Below are positions 47,526-58,689 of a stretch of DNA of 64,000 bases, one piece after another. Within the stretch, counting starts at the first letter, position 1; every line of letters begins with the position of its first letter. Below the pieces are notes generated by a model. That model did no database searches. It was not told the origin of the DNA and worked only from the letters and a program-made list of their open reading frames with translations. The translations under genes were made by a program, and so were the position numbers. Source of the stretch: Haliclona indistincta (Eukaryota > Porifera > Demospongiae > Haplosclerida > Chalinidae). Location: positions 4,936,588 through 5,000,587 of the forward strand of contig OZ024785.1 of NCBI GenBank assembly GCA_964017065.1, read 5' to 3'.

Positions 47526-48892
47526 ACCTTACATATATAGAAGAATGACTCAGCTATACGTATATCATAAAATCCAAGCGTAACCGGAGTTGGTCAAATG
47601 CCCGACCCTCGGGCAAAATTGCGTTGTATAATCCCGTACAACCCCCACCCCTGTCCCGTACTGGGGGGGTGGGGCGTGACATTGATAGGCGCATTAGGAT
47701 ACCGTTTTAACTCTTTAGTGACTGAATTATTTTGACCAAAATTCGGATTGCTCTAAACTGACAGTTTGTCTTGCGATTTCTACAACATGCAGTACGCTAG
47801 CTGTTCCAAACTAGCACTGTTTTTTTCCTGGCATGTCAAAGTTTACGACCATGTACTAAACTCTGAGTTGGCCACTCCCACTTTGGAACTGAAGCCGCTT
47901 AACCCTTTAAGCCCCAATGACGCAATTTGGCGTCATACATACTTCAGACAGCATAACTTTATGAAAAAGTACTAAAAGATCCCAAAATTAAGCCAAATTG
48001 AAGAATACAAATAACCACCCAAAATTTGACTGGTTTTCGGCGCCCCATGCGCTAAACGCATTAGCTTCGGCATTTCTATGGCTTCAGTGCAAATTTCACA
48101 ACATTTAAGGAAAAACAAAACGGCTGCCAAGAAAATCTGGACATTTTATGACTTCAGGTGCTCGGAAACACATTTTTGCGCATTCTCTATGACCTAGGCT
48201 ACATTTTACACTCACCAAAACCACTGCTATTTGTATGTACTTTTCAGTAGCCAGCCCCAAAGTACTAACTTTGAGCAAAATTTGACGAGGTCGCTGCACT
48301 TTATCGGCTTCACTTTCGAAGTGGGAGGGGCATATCGACCGACTTGAGTGTGGGCAATTACGGCTACTCACTGGCGTAAAAGGACGCAAATTTGAGACCA
48401 GTAGCACAAAAGACACACGAGATATTCACGATAGAAGTGGTCAGCATTTACGAGGTTAAAATTTCAGCAAGATAATTTAGTAATTAAACGGTTAAGTGCT
48501 GCAACCTCGTCATTTTCAGCCAATTTTGGTCTTCGTTTAGCCCTGGTGACTGATACAAAAACCTGGTGGTGTCCAGGTGAGCAAACAACATAGTTTAGAC
48601 CATATTCTACGCCCAAGTATGCATTTCCGGGCATCCTGAAGCCCCAAAAATGCCGAAAGCGGCGAGAGGCTCCGCCCCTTCGAACCCCAGGTTAAAGGGG
48701 GGACACCCCCTTTAAAAACCCCCCGTTCTATATATTTTAGTGGAGAGGGCGCGGCGAAAAACAGTGGTTTTTTTCAGGTAAAGTTAGCTTTTGCAATTAA
48801 ACTTTATTTGACCTTTCTAGACCACTTTTCACACTATTTATGACGTCTACAGTAGGTGGAGTCAATTGTGACGGCTAAAGCCGCTATAGGCC

Positions 48893-50922
48893 TAGTCTCG
48901 TCCCCAGACCACACCCCTCGCTTATTGCTCGTGAGAGGGTCTGGTGACTTTAGTTGCACTTTCTTGGGCTTTTCGTGTAAGAAAGTTACGTAACACTAAT
49001 GAATCCGTATAAATGTTGGACTTTGCACCTGCAATGCAAGTGTCTGGTATGCAGTTGCGCGTTAGACGAGGGAGGCAATCTACGAAGGCGAAGACGTCTA
49101 GACAGCAGGCAGAGTACCAAAACATAGACTCTTGCCTTCTCTAGTCGGGAGGCAGACGAAAACTTCTTTCCCCTTGACAAACTCAGTAATAGCAAGACGC
49201 ACGCTGATTGTCTGTCGGACTTTCATAAACGATTCTGACAAATGCAGCTCTGTCGAGAACGTCAGGCAAAGACTACAGTCGTATCTAGGTAGAGTAATTG
49301 ATCAAACTTCGTCCGGTATCAATAATCGGCAATCCGTATACCGAGAGAAAAAGGACTTTCCAGTTAGCGACTGTATGTTTTAAGAGCTGTTCATGTCCCT
49401 ATAAAGTAGTGATAATTATAAGCGCTGATCTTTCCCAGAGACGGAACTGTGATACAAAGGAAGACGCTGACGAATAGTATCAATCTTCGTCATACAGGGA
49501 CTTAACTCCGTCTTTGTGATTTATTGCTAAGCCGCAGCTGGCGCTGCTAACAAAAACACTTGCATGCAACTCCCACTAGTTAGCTCTACAAGGAAGCACA
49601 ACGGCGCAGAACTGCAAAGCGTCCTCTTTCCTGTAAGGCATGACGAATTTACGAACGGAAATTGCTGACTATGCAATTAATAAAAATTAAGTTTTATGTC
49701 AAAAATATTAGTGAGAGGATTACAATTTTTAAGATTTGAAAGTGTCGAACAATAGTTCAGATCCTCCTGTTGACATAAACTGTAACAAATCAATAAACAT
49801 GATTGTTTGAGGATAATTTCATTATTATGTACCTCCTCTTATGTACCTCTCGTGGTGTTACACATACTCAGCGAGGAATGAAGTCGAAGACTTCTTGACA
49901 ATAATTGTTAACCAAAATATCATGTGATATGTGTTTGCCAGACTCAGACAGCTCTAGTGGTGTTACACGTGCTCAGTGAGGAGTGAAGTCAAAGATTTCT
50001 ATTGGTATGTTGAAATTGTTAACCTTTGACATGTGCTTGTCAGATTCAGACAGCTCTGTTGGTGTTACACATACTCAGAAATGAAACCTCCTGTTGGTAT
50101 GTTGAAATTGTTAACCAAAATATAACTTGATACATGTACTTGTAAACACATGCAGATTCAGATCTAAAACTGTACAAGAGCAAGTTAATAAGAGGAGGTA
50201 CATAATAATGAAATTACAATTATTTTTATTGATTTTTTTTACAGTTGTCAACAGGAAGATCTGAAATAATTATTATTCAGCACTTTCAAATCCTCAATCA
50301 TTAAAAATTATAATCCTCTCTCTAATATTTGACATAAAACATAATAGTTATTAATTGCATAGTCAGCAATTTTCGTTCGTAAATTCGTCATGCCTTACAG
50401 GAAAGAGGACGCTTGTAGTTTGGCGCCGTTGTGCTTCCTTGTAGAGCTAACTAGTGGGAGTTGCATGCAAGTGTTTTTGTTAGCAGCGCCAGCTGCGGCT
50501 TAGCAATAAATCACAAAGACGGAGTTAAGTCCCAGTATGACGAAGATTGATACTATTCGTCAGCGTCTTCCTTTGTATCACAGTTCCGTCTCTGGGAAAG
50601 GCCAGCGCTTATAATTATCACTACTTTATAGGGACATGAACAGCTCTTGAAACATACAGTCGCTAACTGGAAAGTCCTTTTTCTCTCGGCATACGGATTG
50701 CCGATTATTGATACCGGACGAAGTTTGATCAATTACTCTATCTTCAACGCCATCATTCTATCGATGTGGTTTGTATTACGTAAGAGTTGGCCTTCTGACC
50801 AATCAGATTCTTTCCCAGACATTCCAGGGAAGATATTACTTCCTGGCCCAAGAAAATCGACTAAAAGTCACCAGACCCTCTCACGAGCAATAAGCGAGGG
50901 GTGTGGTCTGGGGACGAGACTA
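48893..50922. mobile_element. 2030-bp foldback (MULE-like) element with 9-bp TSD
   Basis: Ends TAGTCTCGTCCCCAGACC with exact complement at the right, flanked by the 9-bp duplication CTATAGGCC (48884-48892, 50923-50931). The arms are inverted repeats running to about 49845 and from about 50187, interrupted by a non-matching block around 48950-49130, and they enclose a loop of degenerate tandem repeats. No transposase is encoded. Long arms, 9-bp TSD and related ends place it with the 564-bp MULE-like element. The terminal 50 bp also fold on themselves (CCAGACC...GGTCTGG). Confidence 0.85.
49850..50140 (+). repeat. Three degenerate ~95-bp tandem repeats in the foldback loop
   Basis: Each block has GGTGTTACACATACTCAG (or CGTGCTCAG), a GAAGTCxAAGA segment and TTGTTAACC, often with TTGGTATGTTGAAATTG between. 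Confidence 0.6.
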
Positions 50923-50939
50923 CTATAGGCCCTAAAGGG

Positions 50940-51016
50940 TTAATGAGATTCATGACTTTACAAATGGCTATTTCTTTTTTAGCCAAGTCTATCTGTGCAG
51001 ACGGAGTTGCAGCCAT
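50940..51016 (-). CDS. Possible short upstream exon, truncated by the TTAA element
   Basis: Minus-strand frame from ATG at 51016: MAATPSAQIDLAKKEIAICK, then VMNLI, running straight into the TTAA insertion site. With the element removed, the frame continues about 12 codons (KRLQFQSGSGQLR) to a stop at about 47860. It could be a first exon related to the fusion gene 2.2 kb (uninterrupted distance) downstream, but no homology supports this. Confidence 0.2.
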
Positions 51017-51274
51017 CACGGAACGATGAGCTCGCCATGTGAAGACTAAACACGATCGAGTTTTTACAATTTTTGTTTAGTTGTGTGAAAAGTACGAAGC
51101 CAAAACTGCTCCTGCAAGCTCATCTTCCATTCGTGGAGGAGCCTGCGTATCGATTTCGCCGAGCAATGCTCGTACGTGATACTGCAGCTACGTACTGCCA
51201 GACATTACAGAGTACGCAGCTGTAGTAGACTATCGCGTACATGATGATCCATCTTATGATTCATGAATATTAAT

Positions 51275-51400
51275 TAGGCGGCAGTCTTATCCTCCGGCTT
51301 GTACCGCTTTTCATTTTGAGGTACAGACTGCAGTGAAACATGGCAACACCCAAGCACGAGTATCCAGTTAATACCAAAAGAGAAGAAAGGTCATGGATCC
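51275..51400 (+). pseudogene. Integrase exon-1 relic at the inner end of the right arm
   Basis: The plus strand reads MATPKHEYPVNTKREERS, homologous to the EYPVNATYNQKRKIRR segment of the 6-kb units, and shares the upstream CTTTTCATTTTGAG...AACATGGCAACAC with them. Truncated where the arm homology begins at about 51390. Confidence 0.45.
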
Positions 51401-51749
51401 GAGTCCCTTTTGTCAAGTTATTTTTACAGTTTTACGTCAAATGCCTCTTGAAAAAAGCCCAGGTGTTTAATAGAGGAAAACAGTATAATATTATTACAAA
51501 AATTAATGAGAAATCAATCTGTAGCCATGAATGCTACTCTACTTTATATCCTTGGTTTGTGTAATGATTTCCGGTCCTACATGTACACGGTATTGTGAAA
51601 GTAGTATGGTTTAATAGTTAACAAGTAATACAACACTAGTCCTAACACTAGCACAGGCTCAAGTCATAGATTGGTAATGTTATAAGCATGTGTTCAGCTG
51701 TTTCGTTATAATAATTGTACATTTACTGATTGCACTTACTAGTCCACAG

Positions 51750-52577
51750 TCACCATCCCATCATGTATACCACCAACTCCATCTCTCCCCATCAGTCCAC
51801 CGCCTACTCTACCTCCACCAGCTCTACCACACCACACCTCTACCACCAGCTGTACCACACCTCTACCACCAGCTCCACCTCTACCACCAGCTCCACCTCT
51901 ACCACAAGCTCCACCTCTACCACAAGCTCCACCTCTACCACAAGCTCCACCTCTACCACAAGCTCCACCTCTAAGACCACAAGCTCCACCTCTACCACCA
52001 GCTCCACCTCTACCACCAGCGTCATCTTTCCCTCCTCTACCTGCCCAGCACCTTCCTTCTCCACCTCCTCTCTGATCACAGTCAAGAGCTGATCTTTTGG
52101 CAGCCATCCGTGCTGGTTAGTAAATGTTTTCTTGCTGTTGTGATGGCAGTGATAATCCATCTGGGTAACATTTGTCTATGACATTGTTCATAGTTGAAGG
52201 GTAGTTCATTGTTCATTCATAATCAGCACAAGTAAGTAGTCTATGTACATGTATATGAGCTCATAATTAACAGTGAAACATAATACATGATTACGTATTT
52301 GCTCCTAACCACTGATGCATAAATAATATCAATATTGATTTGTACTTGAGTAGCTGAATTAATAGTGCTCAACCATTTGTACTATAAAATTGAACCATGC
52401 CCAAATTCATGGTTACAAGATGTGCCTCATTTTCCAGGAAAGGAGCTACAGAAAGTCACAGGCGGACAGAGGAGGAGGAGGACAGAACACCATGGTCTTC
52501 CTGCTGCATTAGATCGGCGCATCAGCTTTGATGCAATGCAGCAAGACACCAGCTATAGTAGCAGCTGGAGTGATTGA
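51750..52577 (+). pseudogene. Right-arm copy of the proline-rich/VCA exons
   Basis: Counterpart of fusion-gene exons 5 and 6 in inverted orientation. The exon-5 copy (51750-52115) ends SRADLLAAIRAG at the same GTTAGT donor but has TGA in place of the Arg codon (PPPL-stop-SQSRAD) and a frame change in its expanded repeat (366 nt versus 166 nt). The exon-6 copy (52438-52577) is intact: KELQKV, then LPAALDRRISFDAMQQD and SSSWSD with stop, with the same acceptor. Exons 1-4 have no copy here. Confidence 0.65.
51840..52020 (+). repeat. 18-bp minisatellite (CTCTACCACMAGCTCCAC)
   Basis: About nine units inside the exon-5 copy of the right arm; the left arm has only about two to three related units (43385-43430). 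Confidence 0.85.
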
Positions 52578-53638
52578 TAAGGTGATGGGATACCCACACA
52601 CTTATGAGTAATTATGCAATATTTATAATTCTGCTTTATATATTTCTGCTTACTTACTTAAGTTACTTTATTATCACAACAATAATTCTGAATCTTGACA
52701 TTTTGCCAATAAGACCCATAATTATTATGTATGTTTATTATCATTACAGGCAATACTGCAGTACTATCAAGTCATCGAACCACTGTCGCCTTCATGTGTT
52801 AGTAGTGAGACTGAAGTCTACATGTAGCTGCAAGATCTTTATTGTGTATTTTATTCATCACCTCTATTATTATTATGAACGCAATAACACTGATTTAAAA
52901 GTCATGTTTCCTCAATTTGGAGCATCTGTGTTCACAATGTCACTTCTATGGATTTTCTTGAGAGACATGATGACCTATTATTTTGAGAAACAACACTGGC
53001 AGCAGCACTGATGCTCGAAGAATTTCAGGAGCTACAAAGTAGTTGAAAACCAAATTGCAGTCATTAGTACACGCCTCGAAGGTCAAGAAGCATGAGCCTT
53101 TTGCACCTAAGTTTGAAGACACTCTTTGGGCCTCGCAGACCAACATGCACCGCTTAGTAAAGACATGGTACTGAAGGCATTCAAGAAAATGTCAATAGAC
53201 TAAATGAACACCCAGATAATTATAGGAGGAGATACCAGTAGCTTTCAAGGATATTCTGTTGAAGACTTTGTACTAGGACTTCGAAGCTACTGCTTGAATT
53301 GTCTTGTACTATTAATATGTTTTTCGTTTTCTTGTCACTATGTAGTTTAGTTCGAATATTAGCATTTTCATACATTTTTCCTACACCGTATTGCTACTGC
53401 TTATTATTACCAATACTTGTTGTTTTACTTTGACACTTTCTTATTAAAATATTTTTACTGTGAAACTATTGTGAACATAATAAGGCAAGGCGTAATGGAG
53501 TGAAGCTTACAGTAACAATAAATAAGACTTGAACATGATACTGTGGTGACAGCTGTCATTGTGTCGTCAATAATAAATTAATGGAAGAGCCTTGATGTGT
53601 AAAGATTAACTCGACACTGATGATTATTACGATGCTGT

Positions 53639-53703
53639 TGTCTATGATAGTTGATGGCTATGATAGTTGATGCTATGGCTATGATAGTTGATGGCTATGA
53701 TGT
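53639..53703 (+). repeat. CTATGATAGTTGATGG tandem repeat
   Basis: Four imperfect units in the right arm; the left arm (about 40965-40982) has one. Confidence 0.75.
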
Positions 53704-53954
53704 TGTTTGTAGTGACAGAGCAATTAACGCTCCATTCTTGGAGTGATAGATCAGGGTAGAGGTTGCTTGTTTGACAGCATCTGCAGCGAAATGAGCAACA
53801 CAATAAAAACAAGTAATTTTAACCAAAATGCAAGAGATTTAGGGTTGGTACGTGTATCGTAAAAGTATGGAAACAAGATTGTGAAAAGTAAACAAGATTT
53901 GAAACAAAAAGGATTGTAACAATAGCAGTGTAATGCTACCTCCCTATTAAACTA

Positions 53955-54250
53955 TCGAAAGCAGTTACAACCTGTGAAAATATTCCTAGGTATGATTATG
54001 AACCACAGAGCTATGAGTATCGTGTGCTGGCATGCCTGACATTGTTTCCCGGCCTACACAACACATTGAACACTTGATCGTACCACTGGTAATTCGTATC
54101 CTGTTCAGCTGATTCTTGCTTGCTCATTGTCTGTGGAAAATGCACATGAAGAATGACCTCATGGTAACCAGAACCCACTCAAGTTATCAACTATCCCAAC
54201 CACGCGGTATGGCTGACCTGCTTCGCGGAACAGTGCTGACATCTTTTCAC
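53955..54250 (+). repeat. Repeat shared with 36640-36920
   Basis: Same order of blocks as at 36640, followed by a plus frame MHMKNDLMVTRTHSSYQL and ADLLRGTVL, the best open version of a segment that recurs at 12405 and 41200. Confidence 0.55.
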
Positions 54251-54255
54251 GTACT

Positions 54256-54520
54256 TCAACACAAAGCAGCCCAATGAAATTTTGATTTAGCTACTTGCAG
54301 GGAATCCTTTAGACTGTTATGACTTACAATAACAGCACAACAGCAAACAGTGTCACCGTGACATGCACCGGTACCTTCGTGGGTGCGTTGGTAATACTCT
54401 CCTATTTGAGCCTTGCTCCTCGATATCGGCACTTGGAGGCTATTATAATATAGCTCTCCATTCTCTACCCTGAACTTTCTACCCATTTTCCTGATGTCCT
54501 TTTTTGTAAGAACTGTACTG
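54256..54520 (-). pseudogene. Gypsy-type integrase linker and first finger His, fragment
   Basis: The minus strand reads MGRKFRVENGELYYNSLQVP, then ISRSKAQIGEYYQRTHEGTG and ACHGD: the linker plus the start of the H...H zinc finger. The frame is then lost. It interrupts one end of the hAT MITE of this arm. Confidence 0.6.
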
Positions 54521-56559
54521 ATTCAAAAGGGGGAAAGAATAGATGAAGGGAGACAAGTGCCCGTCCCGCCCACCTAAATGAAACCCCGACTCTAATAAAG
54601 TAATGAGTATTACACAAAAATAAGCCCCACCCACACTATGCTCAGCAAATTTGACCACACCTTATTATAATTTTAGATTGAAGCTATTTTTGTACTGATA
54701 TTATCGCCATTAATTTTAAACAGATTAGAGACACATAGAGGAACTATAGGGCTTTGGTCACTTGAGTGATGATGGCAGCAACTTCTGTCTAGATACTGAA
54801 AGAGTTATAGCTATGGCCAGGAAGCCAAATGATTGCACACATGTAAAAACAACTACTTATTCTTAAAAACTCACACAAACAATGAAAACTTTCATTAGAG
54901 CAAAATCAGTTTCAAGAGCAAATCAATTATGGTTTGGCTTATGAGGGTAAGCTTTAAGCTGTCATCATACACTGATTAGGTTACTAACAGGCAGCAAAAA
55001 AGGTGAGGAGTAAGTGAGAAAAGTACTAATACTTGATGCCGGTTGTTTCATTGGAAGGTAAATTGGACTGGAGTGCTACTCACATGAATGAGAACCACAG
55101 CTATAATAATAATAGCCATTATTGACACAATGCAAGCACATTAGGCAAAATTAAACCAACAGGTTTTGGCTCACTAAAACATGCACAAAGGGTGGTCTAA
55201 TTAAAGGGTACATGGATCTGTACAACCTATTAGCAATGCATAAGAACTGCTAAACATACCTCCAAAGAAAATTGATGAAATTTGATTAAGAAAGACTTTG
55301 ATTTTTTTTATCCCTTGGTTGTAGACAGAAAGAAATACGCCACGTTTTTGAGCAGATCCTTACAATACAGACACTGTATAAAAAACAAACAAGAGAAGAA
55401 TAGTAAAGCAAATCAACGATAAAAAATCAAATATTGACATACACAATAGTTATAAAGCACAAAATAAATGCTACACACTCGATTGCAATGAGATCTCACA
55501 TGAAGTGCCATCAGGTGTGCACAGCATTATGTTTCAGCAAAGCTGGCTGCTATTCAGTTATTTACATGCTGCTGTTAGAGATGGTTTGTTTAGCAGAAAG
55601 TCAGCACTTTATTGCGCAGCACAGCTGTTGTTCCCACCATGCGAATAGCTATTACAGACATTAAATTTTACATGTTTCTGACCTGAACACATAGGCAATT
55701 ACCATGTGGATTATTTCTTATCAAATCCACGTTTGTTGTATATGGCTGTGAGGCTTACTGCCGTGCTCTACATGCTTGACTTATTAAAACACCCATATGC
55801 ACTGTCCTTCGTCAGTATGAGTCATCAGAACAGGAGCAACCATGGCAGCTTTGCTCAGCGACTGCTATTCACTGCTCAAACGACGCCCATAGATACTAAC
55901 TTGTGCTGTTGCCGTTTCTAGCGTTACAAATCCTGAAGCCGTCATCTTCTTGTTTAGCTGCTCATCAAGCACTTGCCTATCGCCACAGGTAAACTTGCCA
56001 TGAGATTTCTGATGTCAGTTAGTGATGGCATGATTAGTGATTTGATACGCCCCACATAGGTTTTTGCTGCAGTCTTTTAAAAATGAACTCCGCAAAGGCT
56101 GCCAGACCACTGCTGCACTGCAAGACACCCGACGAGCTGGAAGTGGAGAACCAACCACTTTAAAGTTTAATTAAGGAGTTCGATATACGATTTTCATGAG
56201 GTAAAGACTGTTATTCAGAGCACAGCTGGTAGGAAATAAGTGGTGCAAGAGAAAAATATATAATGCGTCTGAAGGAATACCGGAATATGAAATGGAGATA
56301 GGATAATAAACTATTGACTAGGAATGTTGTACAATTACTGTTGGACGAGTTGCTTGTGCAATAATGTTGACAAGGGCAGCAGAAGAACCAGGCAAGTACA
56401 GGTGGAGAAAGGAGATCGAAAGAGCTGGTAAAATATTTGACGGTTGGTTATTCTAGTGACAAACCATTGAAGCCGCCATCTTAATACATCATTGCCACTA
56501 GTCAAGCTTCTCATGTATATCACAGACTGCTACAATTATTATGCACAAAATTTTAATAC

Positions 56560-56690
56560 ATCTCTACACTTACATAATCCTTTAGAACATTTTGCCTAAT
56601 AGAAAGGTGCGCCAGCAAATATTCCTGGAAAAAGATGAAGGATGTGCTTAAGTTCGTCAGGCACAAGATCAGCCCAGATACAGAAGTCGT
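56560..56690 (+). pseudogene. Integrase HHCC exon relic
   Basis: The plus strand carries TTTAGAACATTTTGCC, then RCASKYSWKKMKDVLKFVRH in one frame, homologous to the HHCC exons of the 6-kb units, with an early stop pair and loss of the C-x2-C end. Confidence 0.45.
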
Positions 56691-56898
56691 ACTAGTATGA
56701 AGAGCTGCAACAGGTTGGAGAAGCATTCATTCAGCGGAGCAAGCAGCGGGTCAAAAAGGGACATAATAATTGGAAAGAGCAAAAGATGGAGAGGTATATT
56801 ACATGTAGTCCTACATGTAACTTAGATTGTTCACTATGAAAGTTATGATTTTTTTATTACGTAAAGGGAAAATTTGACAGCATTTTGACTCTGAATTG

Positions 56899-56958
56899 AG
56901 CATATATTGAGCATGTACAGCATATATTGAGCATGTACAGCATATATTGAGCATGTAC
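56899..56958 (+). repeat. 20-bp x 3 tandem repeat AGCATATATTGAGCATGTAC
   Basis: Three perfect units at the outer end of the right arm; single copy in the left arm and in the tandem units. Confidence 0.85.
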
Positions 56959-56989
56959 AGTGCAATGAATCAGCAAATATTTACAGTGC

Positions 56990-57395
56990 TCATTTATGGC
57001 TCGATGCTGCCATGAAGGACTGCTACTAAAGTCAGACAGAGGTATTACTGGCCAGGCTACTACAAAGATTGTATTCAGATGGTAAAGATTGCTAATGCTC
57101 GAATAACATTAATAATTTAGGTAAAGGAATGTGATAACAGACGAAGAAATGCCGTGGAGCTGATGTACTGCATCCAATCCCAATACATCCAGAAGTTCGG
57201 CATATGGTGGGAATGGATCTAATTGGACCACTGAAAAAAACAGAAGATGGTCATCAATATACCGGGTATCCTCACGATGACCAACTATGGTGGCTTGAGG
57301 AATCTTCCAGGTATACTGCAGACAAGGAGCACCGGTGAGAATAATTAGTGATCAAGATAGAGAATTTCTCAATGAGGTAAAAGCAGCTTCATTCT
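56990..57395 (+). pseudogene. Ty3/gypsy-type integrase, finger and core, degenerate
   Basis: Plus-strand pieces: RQRYYWPGYYKDCIQM, then CRGADVLHPIPIHPEVRHMV, GMDLIGPLKKTEDGHQY (first catalytic Asp region) and VYCRQGAPVRIISDQDREFL (second Asp; the usual Gly is now Asp). They lie in at least two frames with stops between. Inverted paralogue of 35480-35960. Confidence 0.7.
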
Positions 57396-57732
57396 AACAC
57401 AGTTTTATTTTATTTTTATGAGCTTTATTTAATTTTTGTATTTAAATGAGTTTCTTGACAAGGAATTCAATTCAATTTGTCGTCAGTCTTCTGCCCAGGC
57501 ATCAGAAGATACCATATTTAATAAGATTCAGACTCAGACTTAGACAAATGCTCATTAACTACAGCCACGCCCAATAAATTTTGCTAAAACTACATCCTTG
57601 GTATTCAAATAAGCCTTTCCAATAATTCAATAGATCTTCGAAAACAGCTGTGTTATAAATTAATAGAAAACTGTTCCAAAACTATTCTAGATGAAACAAT
57701 GACGTTGTACGAAAATATATTTCAGTATTAAT

Positions 57733-57860
57733 TTGTCTAACCCAAATGGAGCAAGCCAGAGGGCAAAACAGCACATTCGGAACAGGGCTCAAAAGTTCCG
57801 AACACAACATGGAGAGCTCTTTTATAACAGCCTCCAAGTTCCAAGGATTCAAAAATGCAA
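57733..57860 (+). pseudogene. Gypsy-type integrase linker relic
   Basis: SNPNGASQRAKQHIRNRAQK then FRTQHGELFYNSLQVPR in one open plus frame; the finger itself is missing. Confidence 0.55.
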
Positions 57861-58189
57861 TTCGCAATGTCATCACGTGAGAAATTACAAGTTAGAAATA
57901 CCCAATCGACTGCTACTGCAAGACAACTAATGAGTATTCCAGCAGGGGATTATACTATAATTCCTGAACGGAAGAAATATTTTGATTTGATCTTGTGTGT
58001 CTCATGTGATGAAGAATGCTAAGGAACAAATGAGAAAGCTATTGTGAGTTAAGTCATAAACACTTATTAATAGTTATCGTTGTTTTTAATACAGCCCAAC
58101 AAACAGGCAAATGTATACATTTTGCAATGTATTCCTTTTAAATAATTCTAATTAAACTTCTCTTTGATTCTCTTTGCACTGATGAACAG

Positions 58190-58360
58190 GTGACACAGGC
58201 GTATTCCAGGCTATGCCGAGCATTTGACAATCTTGGAGATAGTAATATTAATAAGGCTACATGTAGTAGTCATGACGACAATGACGACTTCATAACTATA
58301 ATCGTAAAAGTTATTGAACATCCCATCCACAAGTTGAGGTCAGACATAATTCTTGGCTAA
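58190..58360 (+). CDS. Unidentified exon-like frame
   Basis: Following a GATGAACAG acceptor-like site, 56 codons (VTQAYSRLCRAFDNLGDSNI ... VIEHPIHKLRSDIILG) run to a stop at 58360. No homology recognised; could be chance. Confidence 0.2.
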   Translation: MTQAYSRLCRAFDNLGDSNINKATCSSHDDNDDFITIIVKVIEHPIHKLRSDIILG

Positions 58361-58374
58361 ACGATATAGCGTAG

Positions 58375-58510
58375 TTTGTGGAAGACAGCTGTTGATCAGC
58401 TTTCTACTAAAGCATTAAAGAGTGCACATCAGGTCTGCATGCACACACATGCGTGCCTTCATGAGATGCCCAAATTTTGAAAAAAAAACAACGGATCTGA
58501 AGAAAGAACT
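58375..58510. repeat. Inverted R2-family copy
   Basis: AAACGATATAGCGTAGTTTG, GTGGAAGACAGCTG, then ACACATGCGTGC and TGCCCAAATTTTGAA are the reverse complement of 10190-10335, without the purine tract found there. Confidence 0.65.
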
Positions 58511-58689
58511 AATTCAACATTCAAATTTAAATTTCATATGCTTATCACTATCAATGAAAGTTGACAGTCTCAACAAGGATTTAGCCATACTACAGGCAGG
58601 TTGGCAGCAGCATAAGAAGAGCCCCATACTCACAGAGGCAACATTATCCAAGCAAACCTTTATAGAAATATTATGTTAAACCCATAAAA

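Larger units (their letters stand above)
45760..47693. mobile_element. Outer TIR element holding three nested insertions
   Basis: Ends TGCGCC...GGCGCA with a 35-40 bp inverted repeat (TGCGCCTATCAATGTCAC, then RCCCCACCCCC and AGTACGGG), flanked by TTA on both sides (45757-45759 and 47694-47696). The left terminus is split from the rest of its TIR by the 677-bp element. Without its three insertions it would be about 330 bp. A 3-bp TTA target could fit PIF/Harbinger, but that class assignment is only a suggestion. Confidence 0.7.
47903..50939. mobile_element. TTAA-flanked TIR element interrupted by the foldback element
   Basis: Ends CCCTTTAAGCCCC (47903) and GGGCCTATAG-side end CCTAAAGGG (50939) are inverted for about 12-14 bp and flanked by TTAA (47899-47902, 50940-50943), the target of piggyBac/Kolobok-type elements. 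Without the foldback insertion it is about 1.0 kb. It has no recognised coding region; a minus-strand 103-codon frame at 48105-48416 has no visible homology. A GGGGGACACCCCC hairpin lies near 48701. Confidence 0.6.
51390..56960. repeat. Large inverted duplication, right arm
   Basis: Inverse counterpart of 38000-43835. It lacks the LINE insertion of the left arm, carries an extra gypsy fragment near 54256-54520, and has expanded minisatellites at three places. Confidence 0.85.

Noticed and set aside
48681..48740. TTCGAACCCCAGG, reminiscent of a tRNA T-arm
   Set aside because: No matching A-box, anticodon stem or acceptor pairing nearby; it lies inside a TTAA-flanked element.
51690..52160. Ser/Thr-, His/Leu- and Gly/Arg-rich ORFs on both strands
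   Set aside because: Products of the 18-bp minisatellite. Only the DLLAAIRAG end, in a frame broken by TGA, is homologous to a real exon.
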